Source: JAJPHT01 sp035687045
GTDB taxonomy: Archaea > Thermoplasmatota > SW-10-69-26 > JACQPN01 > JAJPHT01
Length of the DNA: 9,919 nucleotides
Direction of reading: 5' to 3'
NCBI GenBank assembly: GCA_035687045.1
Contig: DASRYU010000194.1
Coordinates: 1-9,919 of the forward strand
A program made the position numbers and the translations under genes. This document shows, one piece after another, positions 1 to 6,300 of this stretch (position 1 is the first letter of the stretch; every line of letters starts with the position of its first letter). The notes under the pieces were generated by a model. It was not told where the DNA came from. It did not search any database and saw only the letters and a list, made by a program, of their open reading frames with translations.

Positions 1-10
1 GAGCGGCGAG

Positions 11-80
11 GTGCCGGGTGCCGGGTGCCGGGTTCCTGGTTCCTGGTTCCTGGTTGCTGGTTCCTGGTTGCTGGACCCAG
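11..80. repeat. Heptad tandem repeat, block A
   Basis: Ten consecutive 7-bp units lie in perfect register: three GTGCCGG, three GTTCCTG, GTTGCTG, GTTCCTG, GTTGCTG and a degenerate last unit GACCCAG. The change from GTGCCGG to GTTCCTG is stepwise, as expected from local duplication. Read in another phase the units are GGGTGCC/TGGTTCC, the inverted form of the units in block C at 241-324. All three plus-strand frames stay open through the array simply because the unit holds no stop codon, so the predicted peptides here should be ignored. Confidence 0.95.
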
Positions 81-98
81 ATTCGGCGTGCAGGTCGC

Positions 99-195
99 AC
101 TCACCTGCGACTCACCTGCGACTCACCTGCGACTCACCTGCGACTCACCTGCGCGGCAGGTGCTGGGCAGGTGGCCGGCAGGTGCCCGGCACGTG
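99..195. repeat. 11-bp tandem repeats, direct then inverted (block B)
   Basis: Five perfect copies of ACTCACCTGCG occupy 99-153. They are followed by four 11-bp-spaced elements carrying the reverse-complement core: GCAGGTG at 156, 167 and 178, then GCACGTG at 189. The CACCTGC core of the direct copies starts at 102, 113, 124, 135 and 146. Spacing is 11 bp throughout except 10 bp at the turn (146 to 156), which makes the block a dyad centred near 154. The spacing is close to one helical turn, so all copies would face one side of the DNA. No CRISPR-like spacers are present and the function is unknown. Confidence 0.93.
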
Positions 196-240
196 CGCCG
201 CCGCGAACCGCGCTTGCGCGCTCCGCGCCCGTCGCGACCC

Positions 241-324
241 GCACTCGGCACTCGGCACTCGGCACTCGGCACTCGGCACTCGGCACTCGGCACTCGGCAC
301 TCGGCACTCGGCACCCGGCACTCA
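241..324. repeat. Heptad tandem repeat, block C, abutting the lrp stop codon
   Basis: Ten perfect copies of GCACTCG (241-310) are followed by the variants GCACCCG (311-317) and GCACTCA (318-324). On the minus strand the units read GAGTGCC and GGGTGCC. GGGTGCC is also the plus-strand unit of block A, so the two heptad arrays are inverted relatives. The last unit supplies the TGA stop of the minus-strand Lrp gene at 324-322. The array therefore begins at the gene's last base and forms its immediate 3' flank. No conventional terminator is visible there. Confidence 0.95.
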
Positions 325-786
325 CGGCGGCGTCTCGCGTTCAAAGAGCGTGCGGACGACGATTGTCGTGGTCGTGCGGCGGACGCCTTCGAGCGGCTCG
401 AGCGAGCGCAGCAGCAGGCGCTCCAGGCCGCGGATGTCGCTCGTGCGCACCTTGACGAGGAGGTCGTCCTCGCCGGTGATCGCGTGCACCTCGAGCACGT
501 CGGGGTCTTTGCGCAGCTGCTCCGCGACGGCCTCCGTGCGCGGCGTCTCGCCCTTGCGCGCGCCTTCGAGGCCGATGCTCACGAACGCGGTCATGCCGCG
601 GCCGACCTTCTCGGGGTCGATGTCGGCGTGGTAGCCGCGGATGTACCCCTCGCGCTCGAGGCGCTGCACGCGCGCGTGGACGCTGGGCGCGCCGAGGTCC
701 ACCGCCTCGCCGATGCTGCGGAAGGAGCGCCGCGCGTCCTCCTGGAGGAGGCGGAGGATCTTGCGGTCCGTCGCGTCGAGCGTCAT
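322..786 (-). CDS. Lrp/AsnC family transcriptional regulator
   Basis: The 154-aa product has the usual length for a one-domain-pair Lrp/AsnC protein. Residues 1-60 form the AsnC winged helix-turn-helix, opening TLDATDRKILRLLQED with the recognition-helix part APSVHARVQRLEREGYI. Residues 65-150 form the RAM effector-binding and oligomerisation domain, with the family-typical ITGEDDLLVKV (103-113) and a C-terminal strand after EGVRRTTT. Proteins of this family bind as dimers to octamers, often with an amino acid effector, and regulate amino acid metabolism or their own gene; the effector here cannot be read. I chose the ATG at 786 because the domain begins two residues later. The upstream in-frame extension is low-complexity and Arg-rich. 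No Shine-Dalgarno precedes it. The closest TATA-like box is about 215 bases upstream, implying either a long leader or an unseen nearer promoter. Confidence 0.93.
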   Translation of the reverse strand: MTLDATDRKILRLLQEDARRSFRSIGEAVDLGAPSVHARVQRLEREGYIRGYHADIDPEKVGRGMTAFVSIGLEGARKGETPRTEAVAEQLRKDPDVLEVHAITGEDDLLVKVRTSDIRGLERLLLRSLEPLEGVRRTTTTIVVRTLFERETPP

Positions 787-852
787 GCGGCCGCGAAGCG
801 GCGGTCCCTGCAAAGCGTTGCCGAAGGAGGTGCCGCCGAAGGGGCGCCGTCG

Positions 853-1030
853 CCGAACGGAGCGCGCTCGGGGGCGGGCGCGGAACGAACAGGTGTCTGC
901 GCGGGCGACGCAGAGGCGGCGAGGTGGTCGGACGCTGCTCCTCCGGAACGGGGCAGAACCGTTCGGCCACCGCGGCCCGGGAACGGCCCCGGCCGAACGA
1001 TATGAAGGCGGATGAGCCGAGTGCCGAACG
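853..1030. promoter_or_regulatory. Cluster of CCGAACG motifs upstream of the Lrp gene
   Basis: Four exact copies of CCGAACG lie upstream of the Lrp start: 853-859, 993-999 and 1024-1030 on plus, and 960-966 on minus (CGTTCGG). Close variants are at 943-950 (CCGGAACG) and 881-887. The copies at 943-950 and 959-966 face each other as an imperfect dyad. Lrp proteins commonly autoregulate through multiple phased sites, so these are candidate binding sites. That assignment is inference only. Confidence 0.35.
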
Positions 1031-1064
1031 AACAAGCGGTCAGACGCGCGCAACGCTCATATCG
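998..1064. promoter_or_regulatory. Pair of inverted TATA-like boxes
   Basis: CGATATGA at 998-1005 and TCATATCG at 1057-1064 are exact reverse complements and are the only AT-rich octamers in this GC-rich stretch. Read outward, each gives TCATATCG, one towards the Lrp gene (minus) and one towards the tRNA (plus). They could be divergent archaeal promoters with starts near 976 (minus) and 1086 (plus). No upstream BRE is clear. The positions are suggestive, not proven. Confidence 0.35.
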
Positions 1065-1085
1065 AACGTCGGTTTCCTCGGCTTC

Positions 1086-1197
1086 GTCGACGCGTCGTTC
1101 ACGGCGCGTCCACAGCCCCGCGCCGGGCTCCCACACGCACTAGCCTCCCAAACTCCAACAGCCTCGATTTCTGCCCGGCGCGGAGGCTCGTTTTCTT
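1086..1197 (+). ncRNA. Possible small RNA or leader with hairpin and T-run
   Basis: The stretch 1054-1332 has no credible coding region. Within it, an 11-bp perfect inverted repeat (CCGCGCCGGGC at 1118-1128, its complement at 1173-1183) encloses a 44-base, G-poor loop. It is followed by TTTTCTT at 1191-1197. GGAGGCT at 1182-1188 can instead pair with AGCCTCC at 1142-1148 or, with six bases, AGCCTC at 1160-1165, so alternative folds exist. A TATA-like box at 1057-1064 would place a start near 1086. Together this resembles a short independent transcript of about 110 nt. GC-rich DNA yields hairpins by chance, so confidence is low. Confidence 0.2.
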
Positions 1198-1294
1198 CCA
1201 CTCCCAACGCCCCAGCCGCGGCCTCCGAACGTTGCCGCGCGAGCGGCGGCGATGGGTGCGGCCGAGCTCACGCTCGCGCGCGGATCGCTCGTGG

Positions 1295-1299
1295 AAAAA
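1295..1299 (-). terminator. T5 terminator downstream of tRNA-Glu
   Basis: A run of five T on the minus strand lies 33 bases past the tRNA 3' end, flanked by C runs. Archaeal RNA polymerase commonly terminates at such short T-runs. It is the only T5 between the tRNA and the Lrp gene. Confidence 0.45.
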
Positions 1300-1332
1300 G
1301 GGGGGCGCGCCCTCCTCAGGGGCGGCGGCGAG

Positions 1333-1405
1333 TGCTCCCGCCGGGATTTGAACCCGGGTCGAAAGCTCGAGAGGCTTTCATGATTGGCCACTACACTACG
1401 GGAGC
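1333..1405 (-). tRNA. tRNA-Glu (anticodon CTC)
   Basis: The 73-nt gene folds as a cloverleaf. The acceptor arm is GCTCCCG/CGGGAGC with discriminator A at 1333. The D-arm contains the archaeal tRNA-Glu-like GTGTAGTGGCC. The anticodon stem AAAGC/GCTTT closes the 7-base loop CTCTCGA, giving anticodon CTC at positions 34-36. The variable region has four bases, and the T-arm is CCGGG/CCCGG around loop TTCAAAT. There is no intron, and CCA is not encoded (the next bases read CT), as is usual in archaea. It decodes GAG, a frequent codon in this GC-rich genome. Confidence 0.96.
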
Positions 1406-1438
1406 AGAGCGGGCGAGCCGCTGCAAGTGGGTTCCCCC

Positions 1439-1446
1439 ATATGAAC
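1439..1446 (-). promoter_or_regulatory. TATA-like box for tRNA-Glu
   Basis: On the minus strand TTCATATG lies centred about 37 bases before the tRNA 5' end. That fits a TATA box about 26 bases before a start that leaves a 10-nt 5' leader for RNase P to remove. It is the only AT-rich octamer upstream of the tRNA. The hexamer is palindromic, so it could also serve the plus-strand gene at 1533, although that would leave a leader of some 65 bases. Confidence 0.5.
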
Positions 1447-1532
1447 CTTGTGCACGCCGGGGGTACCTTCCCTTTCGGTCCGCGTGCGTTTCGGTACGGT
1501 GATGGTCCGGAGCGCGCCATGGCTCGTCCGGG

Positions 1533-1772
1533 ATGCACATGCGACCCTACCACTTCGGTGAATACACGCTGTATTCGCGGGACGTCACGCTGCGCAACGA
1601 CAACGGCACGCAGAGGATCTACTTCTTCGCGAAGAACGAGCCCAGGAGCGGCGAGCCGACGCAGCTGCCCAACGGCTACCGCGTCGAGGTCAGTCCCCGC
1701 ACGGGGATGCCCCTCCTCCGCAAGGACCCGAACGCGGTCCACGGCGGCTGGTTCAAGCGCCTCTTCAACTGA
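1533..1772 (+). CDS. Small conserved-looking hypothetical protein, 79 aa
   Basis: The product is a compact soluble protein with no signal peptide or membrane segment. Its N-terminal half has alternating aromatic and charged residues typical of beta strands (YHFGEYTLYSRDVTLRND, then QRIYFFAKNEP). A proline-rich turn follows (SGEPTQLPNGYRVEV), and then RTGMPLLRK and a short C-terminal tail ending KRLFN. The pattern YHFGxYTLYSRDVTLRN...IYFF...P.GY.V..N.RTG.P.L.K resembles small uncharacterised proteins I associate with euryarchaeal genomes; that is recollection and was not checked. There are two candidate starts, ATG 1533 and ATG 1539; the second would begin MRPYHF and fits the conserved part better. 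No Shine-Dalgarno precedes either, suggesting a leaderless transcript. No function can be assigned. It is divergent from tRNA-Glu. Confidence 0.8.
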   Translation: MHMRPYHFGEYTLYSRDVTLRNDNGTQRIYFFAKNEPRSGEPTQLPNGYRVEVSPRTGMPLLRKDPNAVHGGWFKRLFN

Positions 1773-1859
1773 GCGCGCCGCGCCATTCGGGGGCCGTCTG
1801 CCCCCACTCTTCTAGACTTCGTGTTCGTTTCTCCTGTCACGCCACGGTCGGCGATAGCG

Positions 1860-1897
1860 AGAAATACCGCCCGTGCGCATCGCACGCACCGGGAGGT
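1860..1897 (+). promoter_or_regulatory. Weak TATA-like box and strong Shine-Dalgarno of the first secreted paralog
   Basis: GGAGGT at 1892-1897 lies 10 bases before ATG 1908 and decides that start over an in-frame initiation 87 bases upstream at 1821. A modest AT-rich element, GAAATACC at 1861-1868, lies some 25 bases before the ribosome site. It could be a TATA box starting a very short leader. Confidence 0.6.
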
Positions 1898-1907
1898 CTC
1901 AGCTCCA

Positions 1908-2534
1908 ATGCGATCGATCATCGTTCTTCTCGCCGCTTCCATGACCCTCGTGGGCATGCCTGTCGCAGCCGCCGACGAAGCCCACCCGGACTGCGAAGAC
2001 GGCCAGCCCCTCGTCGGCTACCGCAGCACGCTCTTCCTGCGCGACCTGCTCGAGGGCAACCCTGCCGGTCTCTACGCCTGCGAGGGCGAGCACTGGGACG
2101 GCCAGGACACCGTCCAGGGCGACGAGGCGGCCTCGTGCACGCCCACCGTCAGCGCGGTCCCCGACGACCTCTTCGTCGCGTTCTGCCAGGGCAGCGACCC
2201 GAACGCGGCCCCCTCCCTCGACGCGAGCCAGCCCCTCGCGGTCCGCGTCGGCTCGGCGAACTACGAGGAGGCCTACGCCTCCACGAACATCGGCGGCGTC
2301 GGCCGCGCCGTCCTCTACGTCGGCCCCGAGATGACCGCCGTCTACGTCCGCGACAACACGCCCGGCAACGTCCTCGCGACCGCCGTCTCGGCGCCCGGCA
2401 TCACGCAGGGCTACGTCTCCGAGAACGACTGCGACCAGGCGACGTACCAGGGCGGCGCGATGGCCGGCGACCGCACGCGCTGCGGCCGCGACAACACCGC
2501 CGTCACCGTCCAGTACGCGCGCCTCCTCCCGTAA
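1908..2534 (+). CDS. Secreted cysteine-rich protein, tandem paralog 1
   Basis: The 208-aa precursor has a clear Sec signal peptide: Met-Arg, then hydrophobic IIVLLAASMTLVGMPVAA, with likely cleavage after Ala22. The mature part is acidic and low in Lys, with six cysteines at about 29, 58, 77, 93, 175 and 192, so it is probably disulfide-stabilised outside the cell. Segments shared with the next gene are HxDCExxQPxxGY (26-38), ACEGExWDGQD (57-67), DPNxAP, a GRxxLYxG strand, RDNTPGN, and the C-terminal DCDQATY (174-180) with CGRDNTA (192-198). No enzyme motif, anchor or transmembrane helix follows the signal peptide. I do not recognise the family; a binding or structural surface protein is possible, but nothing proves it. 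It is followed by a hairpin terminator and then its paralog. Confidence 0.9.
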   Translation: MRSIIVLLAASMTLVGMPVAAADEAHPDCEDGQPLVGYRSTLFLRDLLEGNPAGLYACEGEHWDGQDTVQGDEAASCTPTVSAVPDDLFVAFCQGSDPNAAPSLDASQPLAVRVGSANYEEAYASTNIGGVGRAVLYVGPEMTAVYVRDNTPGNVLATAVSAPGITQGYVSENDCDQATYQGGAMAGDRTRCGRDNTAVTVQYARLLP

Positions 2535-2580
2535 GGCGCGCCCGTCGCGCCGGGGCGCTTCACGCGCCCCGCCCCTTTTT
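2535..2580 (+). terminator. Double hairpin and T5 run between the secreted paralogs
   Basis: Two hairpins follow the TAA stop at once: GGCGCG/CGCGCC (2535-2540 and 2546-2551, 5-base loop) and GGGGCGC/GCGCCCC (2552-2558 and 2564-2570, loop TTCAC). TTTTT follows at 2576-2580. This has the look of an intrinsic terminator for paralog 1. It also lies only 38 bases before the paralog 2 start, so it could attenuate read-through into it. Confidence 0.65.
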
Positions 2581-2605
2581 CCATCCTCCTTGTCATGAGA
2601 GAGCC

Positions 2606-2610
2606 GGAGG
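2606..2610 (+). promoter_or_regulatory. Shine-Dalgarno deciding a CTG start
   Basis: GGAGG lies 7 bases before CTG 2618. The helicase gene at 3312 has the same GGAGG motif at the same 7-base distance from its ATG. No ATG, GTG or TTG in the reading frame lies between the preceding gene's stop and this position. Confidence 0.6.
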
Positions 2611-2617
2611 CATCGCC

Positions 2618-3253
2618 CTGCGCGCCGTCGCCCTTCTTGTCCTCGTTCTCCTGACCCCGCTCGCCGCCGCGAACGAAATGCACGCCGACTGCGAGGCCGA
2701 CCAGCCGTGGATCGGCTACGCCCGCACCGACGGGGTCCGCGCGCTCGCGCGCCCCGCCCTCGCCGAGCACGGCGCGACGTTCGACGCGTGCGAGGGCGAG
2801 CAGTGGGACGGGCAGGACTCCGTCGTGGAAGGCACGACGCTCTCGACGGGGCTTGGCGCCGACCCGAACGACGCGCCGGAGAACGACCCGTTCGCGCCGG
2901 CCGCCGCGCGCGCGAGCGTGCGCGACGCGAGCGAGCTCTACCTCGCGGCGAACGTCGCCTTCGCCGGACGCGTCGCCCTCTACGCGGGCACCTGCGGCGC
3001 GGGCGAAGCGGGGCTGGAGGGCGCCAGCGCGTGCGGCGCGACGCGCGAGCTGCGCGCGGGCCTCTACTACCGGGACAACACGCCGGGCAATGCCGCGACC
3101 CACCTCAGCCCGCGCTGTCTCTTCAGCGTCATCGGCTGCCCGGTGGGCGAGTGGGACTGCGACCAGGCGACCTACATGCGGTCGGCGTACGGCGATCCGT
3201 GGCTGTGCGGGCGCGACAACACCGCGTTCGGCATCGGCCTCCGCCTGCTCTAG
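2618..3253 (+). CDS. Secreted cysteine-rich protein, tandem paralog 2 (apparent CTG start)
   Basis: The 211-aa precursor begins with L(M)RAVALLVLVLLTPLAAA, a good Sec signal peptide with cleavage near Ala18. It is followed by a mature domain homologous to paralog 1: HADCEADQPWIGY, ACEGEQWDGQD, DPNDAP, GRVALYAG, YRDNTPGN, then DCDQATY (180-186) and CGRDNTA (197-203). It has eight cysteines; the four in the DCE, ACEGE, DCDQ and CGRD motifs are shared, while the others (TCGAG/ACGAT and RCLF/GCPV) are private and probably form extra disulfides. The start is unusual. The CTG aligns exactly with the ATG of paralog 1 (MR against LR) and follows a well-spaced GGAGG. The next ATG, at 2678, would delete the signal peptide. 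A sequencing error or a start-codon mutation is the alternative. Function is unknown. Confidence 0.85.
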   Translation: MRAVALLVLVLLTPLAAANEMHADCEADQPWIGYARTDGVRALARPALAEHGATFDACEGEQWDGQDSVVEGTTLSTGLGADPNDAPENDPFAPAAARASVRDASELYLAANVAFAGRVALYAGTCGAGEAGLEGASACGATRELRAGLYYRDNTPGNAATHLSPRCLFSVIGCPVGEWDCDQATYMRSAYGDPWLCGRDNTAFGIGLRLL

Positions 3254-3254
3254 A

Positions 3255-3304
3255 CTTTATGGCGCCGCCTCGATGAGGGGCGGCCCGCGTCGCTCGGGCG
3301 GAGG
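3255..3304 (+). promoter_or_regulatory. Possible TATA box and Shine-Dalgarno of the helicase-nuclease gene
   Basis: ACTTTAT at 3254-3260, straight after the paralog 2 stop, is the most AT-rich patch here. It would give a transcript starting near 3285. GGAGG at 3300-3304 lies 7 bases before ATG 3312 and favours that start over the in-frame ATG at 3273, which has no ribosome site. Confidence 0.5.
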
Positions 3305-3311
3305 CAGGCCG

Positions 3312-6300
3312 ATGCTCAACCCGCGCCAGCGTGAAGCCGTCGAGCATGCCCGGGGGCCGCTCCTTGTCGCGGCGGGCCCGGGGACGGGGAAGACGCGCGT
3401 CATCACGGAGAAGGTCGTCCACCTCACGACGACGCTTGGCCACCCCGCCGACGCCATCCTTGCGCTCACGTTCACCGAGAAGGCGGCGGAGGAGATGGCG
3501 GGGCGCATCCGCGCCGCGCTCGCGGCCGCCGGCGTGAAGGGGCAGCCGACGGTCAGCACGTTCCACGCCTTCTGCCTGCGCCTCGTCGAGGAGCACGCGA
3601 ACCGCCTCGGCTACGACCGGCCGCCCAGCCTCCTCGTGGGCCCGCTCTACACGCAGTTCGTCGCGGAGCACGTGGACGAGATGGCGACGGAGCACACGGA
3701 CCTCGTCGGCAAGGTGAACCGCTTCGCTTCGGAGCTTGCGGCCTTCGCGAGCCTCTGCCACGACGAGCGCCTCGTGGACGAGGACCTGTGCGCCGCGGTG
3801 GACGCGTGGATGGCGAAGGAGGTCGCGCCCAAGGACCGCGACGCGGCGCTGCGGGTGCGCGACCTCGCGGCGAGCCTGCCGCGCCTCCTCGCGCTCCAGC
3901 GCGCGAAAGGCGTCGCCTCGTACGGCGACCTCATCACGAACGCGGTCCGCCTCCTGCGCGAGAACGACGACATCCGCGCCGCCGTCCAGGCGAAGCACGC
4001 GTACGTCCTCGTCGACGAATACCAGGACAACAACAAGGCGCAGAGCGAGCTCGTCAGGCTCCTTGCCGGCGGCCACCGCAACGTGTGCGTCGTCGGGGAC
4101 GAGGACCAGAGCATCTACCGCTTCCGCGGCGCGCGCGCCGGCATCATGCACGCCTTCCTCCAGGAGTGGCCAGGCGCCCGCGTCGTGACGCTCGAGGAGA
4201 ACTACCGAAGCACGGCCGCCATCATCGGCGCGTCGCAGGCGCTCGTCGCGCGCAACGCCGGCCGCGCGAGCGACAAGCGCCTCCGCCTCGCGGACGCGAG
4301 CGAAGCTCGGGGCCCGGCGCGGGTGCGCCTCGCCCGCGCGGACACGGACGCCACCGAACGGGCGTACGTCCTGCAGGAGGTGCGGCGCCTGGTGCGCGAG
4401 GGGCGCGCGGAGGGCGACATCGCCATCCTCGTGCGAAGCCTCGCGCACGCCGCGCCTCTCGTCCAGGAGCTGCGCCGCGCGGGGGTGGGCGTCGAGGTGG
4501 TCGGCGGTGGCGGTCTCTTCAGCAACGCCGCGGTGCGCGAGGTGCTCGCGTGGCTCAAGGCGCTCAACGACCCCGAAGGGGACGAAGTGGCGCTCCACCG
4601 TCTCCTGCGCATGCAGGGGTTCGGCCTCTCGCACGAGGACCAGCGCGCGCTCGGGCGCCGCGCGCGCGACGAGAAGGTGCCGCTCATCACCCTCGTGCAG
4701 CGGCTGCGCAAGCCCTACGCGCGCCTCGATGGCCTGAGCGGCGAAGGGCACGCGCGGCTGCGCGGCTTCCTCCAGCTCCACGAGCGCTTCCTCGACGAGG
4801 CGCGCCCGCAGGGGCGCCCCGACGTCACGGGCCTCATCCTCGAGGTCCTCGACCTCACCGGCATCGGGCGCCGCCTGCGCCCCGACGACGCTGCGGGGCG
4901 GCAGGGGCTCGCCGCGCTCGGCGGGCTTCTCCAGGCGGCGGAGAACTACCAGGAGCACTACCCGTACCCGAGCCTTCACGGCTTCGTGCGCCACCTCGAC
5001 CTCCTCGAGGAGCTCGGCCACGACGACACCGTGGGGCAGGCGTCGAACGACTCGGGCACGGTGAAGGTGATGACGGTGCACCAGAGCAAGGGGCGCGAGT
5101 TCCCCGTCGTCATGGTCCCGAGCCTCGAGCGCTTCCCGCCGGACAACCGGCGCACCTGGCACCGCAAGTTCCTCGACAGCCTGACGCTCGACGGCGTCGA
5201 CGTCGACGCGGTGCACGTCGAGGAGGAGCGGCGCGTGCTCTACGTGGCGGCGACGCGCGCAAGAAGCGAGCTTCTCCTCACCACCGCGCGCGCCCGCGGC
5301 GGCAAGCCGCTCGAGCCCAGCCTCTTCGAGGACGAGCTCCTGTGCGAGCACGTCGAAGCCGTCGAGGTGACGTCGAGCACCGTGGAGCCGCCGGGCGCCG
5401 TGGCGGACGCCTACCGCACGCGGCGCCAGATGGAGGCGCGGCTCACCTACCTCGTGAGCCGCCTCGGCTCGCACGCGGAGGGGTTCGACGTCGAGGCGGC
5501 GATGGCCGAGAGCATCTCGCTCGTGGGCGGGCTCCTCTCCGAGGGCGCCGAGGGGGGCGCGGAGGCCGTGCAGCGCGTGCTCACGAAGTTCGGCATCCCC
5601 GTCCCGCCGGAGGTGCGGTATCTCCAGCCGGACAAGCCCAAGGGGCTCGTCGGGCCGCTCTACCTCAGCGCGAGCTCGCTCAACCTGTACGAGGATTGCC
5701 CGCGCCAGTTCTACTACAAGCAGGTCGTGCGCATCCCCGAGACCGCCGGCTTCGAGGCGCGCCTGGGCACCGCCATCCACGAGGCGCTGGAGCTTTTCCA
5801 CAAGCGCCACGCAAGGCCGGACCCCTCCCACTACGACGAGCTCGTCGCGCTCTTCGAGGAGAAGGTCGCCCAGGTGGAGTTCCGCAGCGAGCGCGAGAAG
5901 AGCCAGGGGCTCGAGCACGGGCGCGAGATGCTGCGCCTGTACCTTCGCGAGGAGGCCGAGCGGGGCGTGGAGGTCGTCGAGGTCGAGAAGGAGTTCCGCG
6001 TGACGCTGGGCGAGGACGTCGTTCTGGCGGGGAAGATCGACCGCCTCGACCGCCTGCCCGGCGGCAGCATCCGCGTCGTCGACTACAAGACCGGGCGTCT
6101 CAAGTCGCGCCCCGAGTACCTCGCCGAGTTCCAGATGCCCATCTACGCGTGGGCCGTGCAGGAGCAGCTTGGCCACCGGCTCGACTCCGTCGAGGTCATC
6201 GGCCTCAAGGAGCTCAAGGAGACCGCGAGCGGACGCACGCTCCAGCGCCAGGTCCTGCCGTGGGAGGACGGCACGCGCTATGCGCTCACGCAGGAGCGCA

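Noticed and set aside
99..324. CRISPR array
   Set aside because: Units are 7 or 11 bp with no unique spacers and no Cas genes nearby. The Cas4-like domain at 3312-6446 is part of a helicase-nuclease, not a Cas4 protein.
25..1005. Long plus-strand open frame (326 aa) across the repeats and the Lrp gene
   Set aside because: Its N-terminus is translated tandem repeat and the rest is the antisense of a clear Lrp/AsnC gene; it is open only because GC-rich DNA and 7-bp units lack stops.
924..1502. 192-aa plus-strand frame over the intergenic region and tRNA
   Set aside because: It runs antisense through a tRNA gene, has mixed low-complexity composition, and shows no recognisable domain or start signal.
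1821..1907. Upstream in-frame start of the first secreted paralog
   Set aside because: It would put 29 charged residues before a textbook signal peptide, whereas ATG 1908 has GGAGGT at 10 bases.
2595..2654. ATG 2595 as start of the second secreted paralog
   Set aside because: It is in a different frame and stops after 19 codons; reaching the paralog would need an indel, for which there is no evidence.
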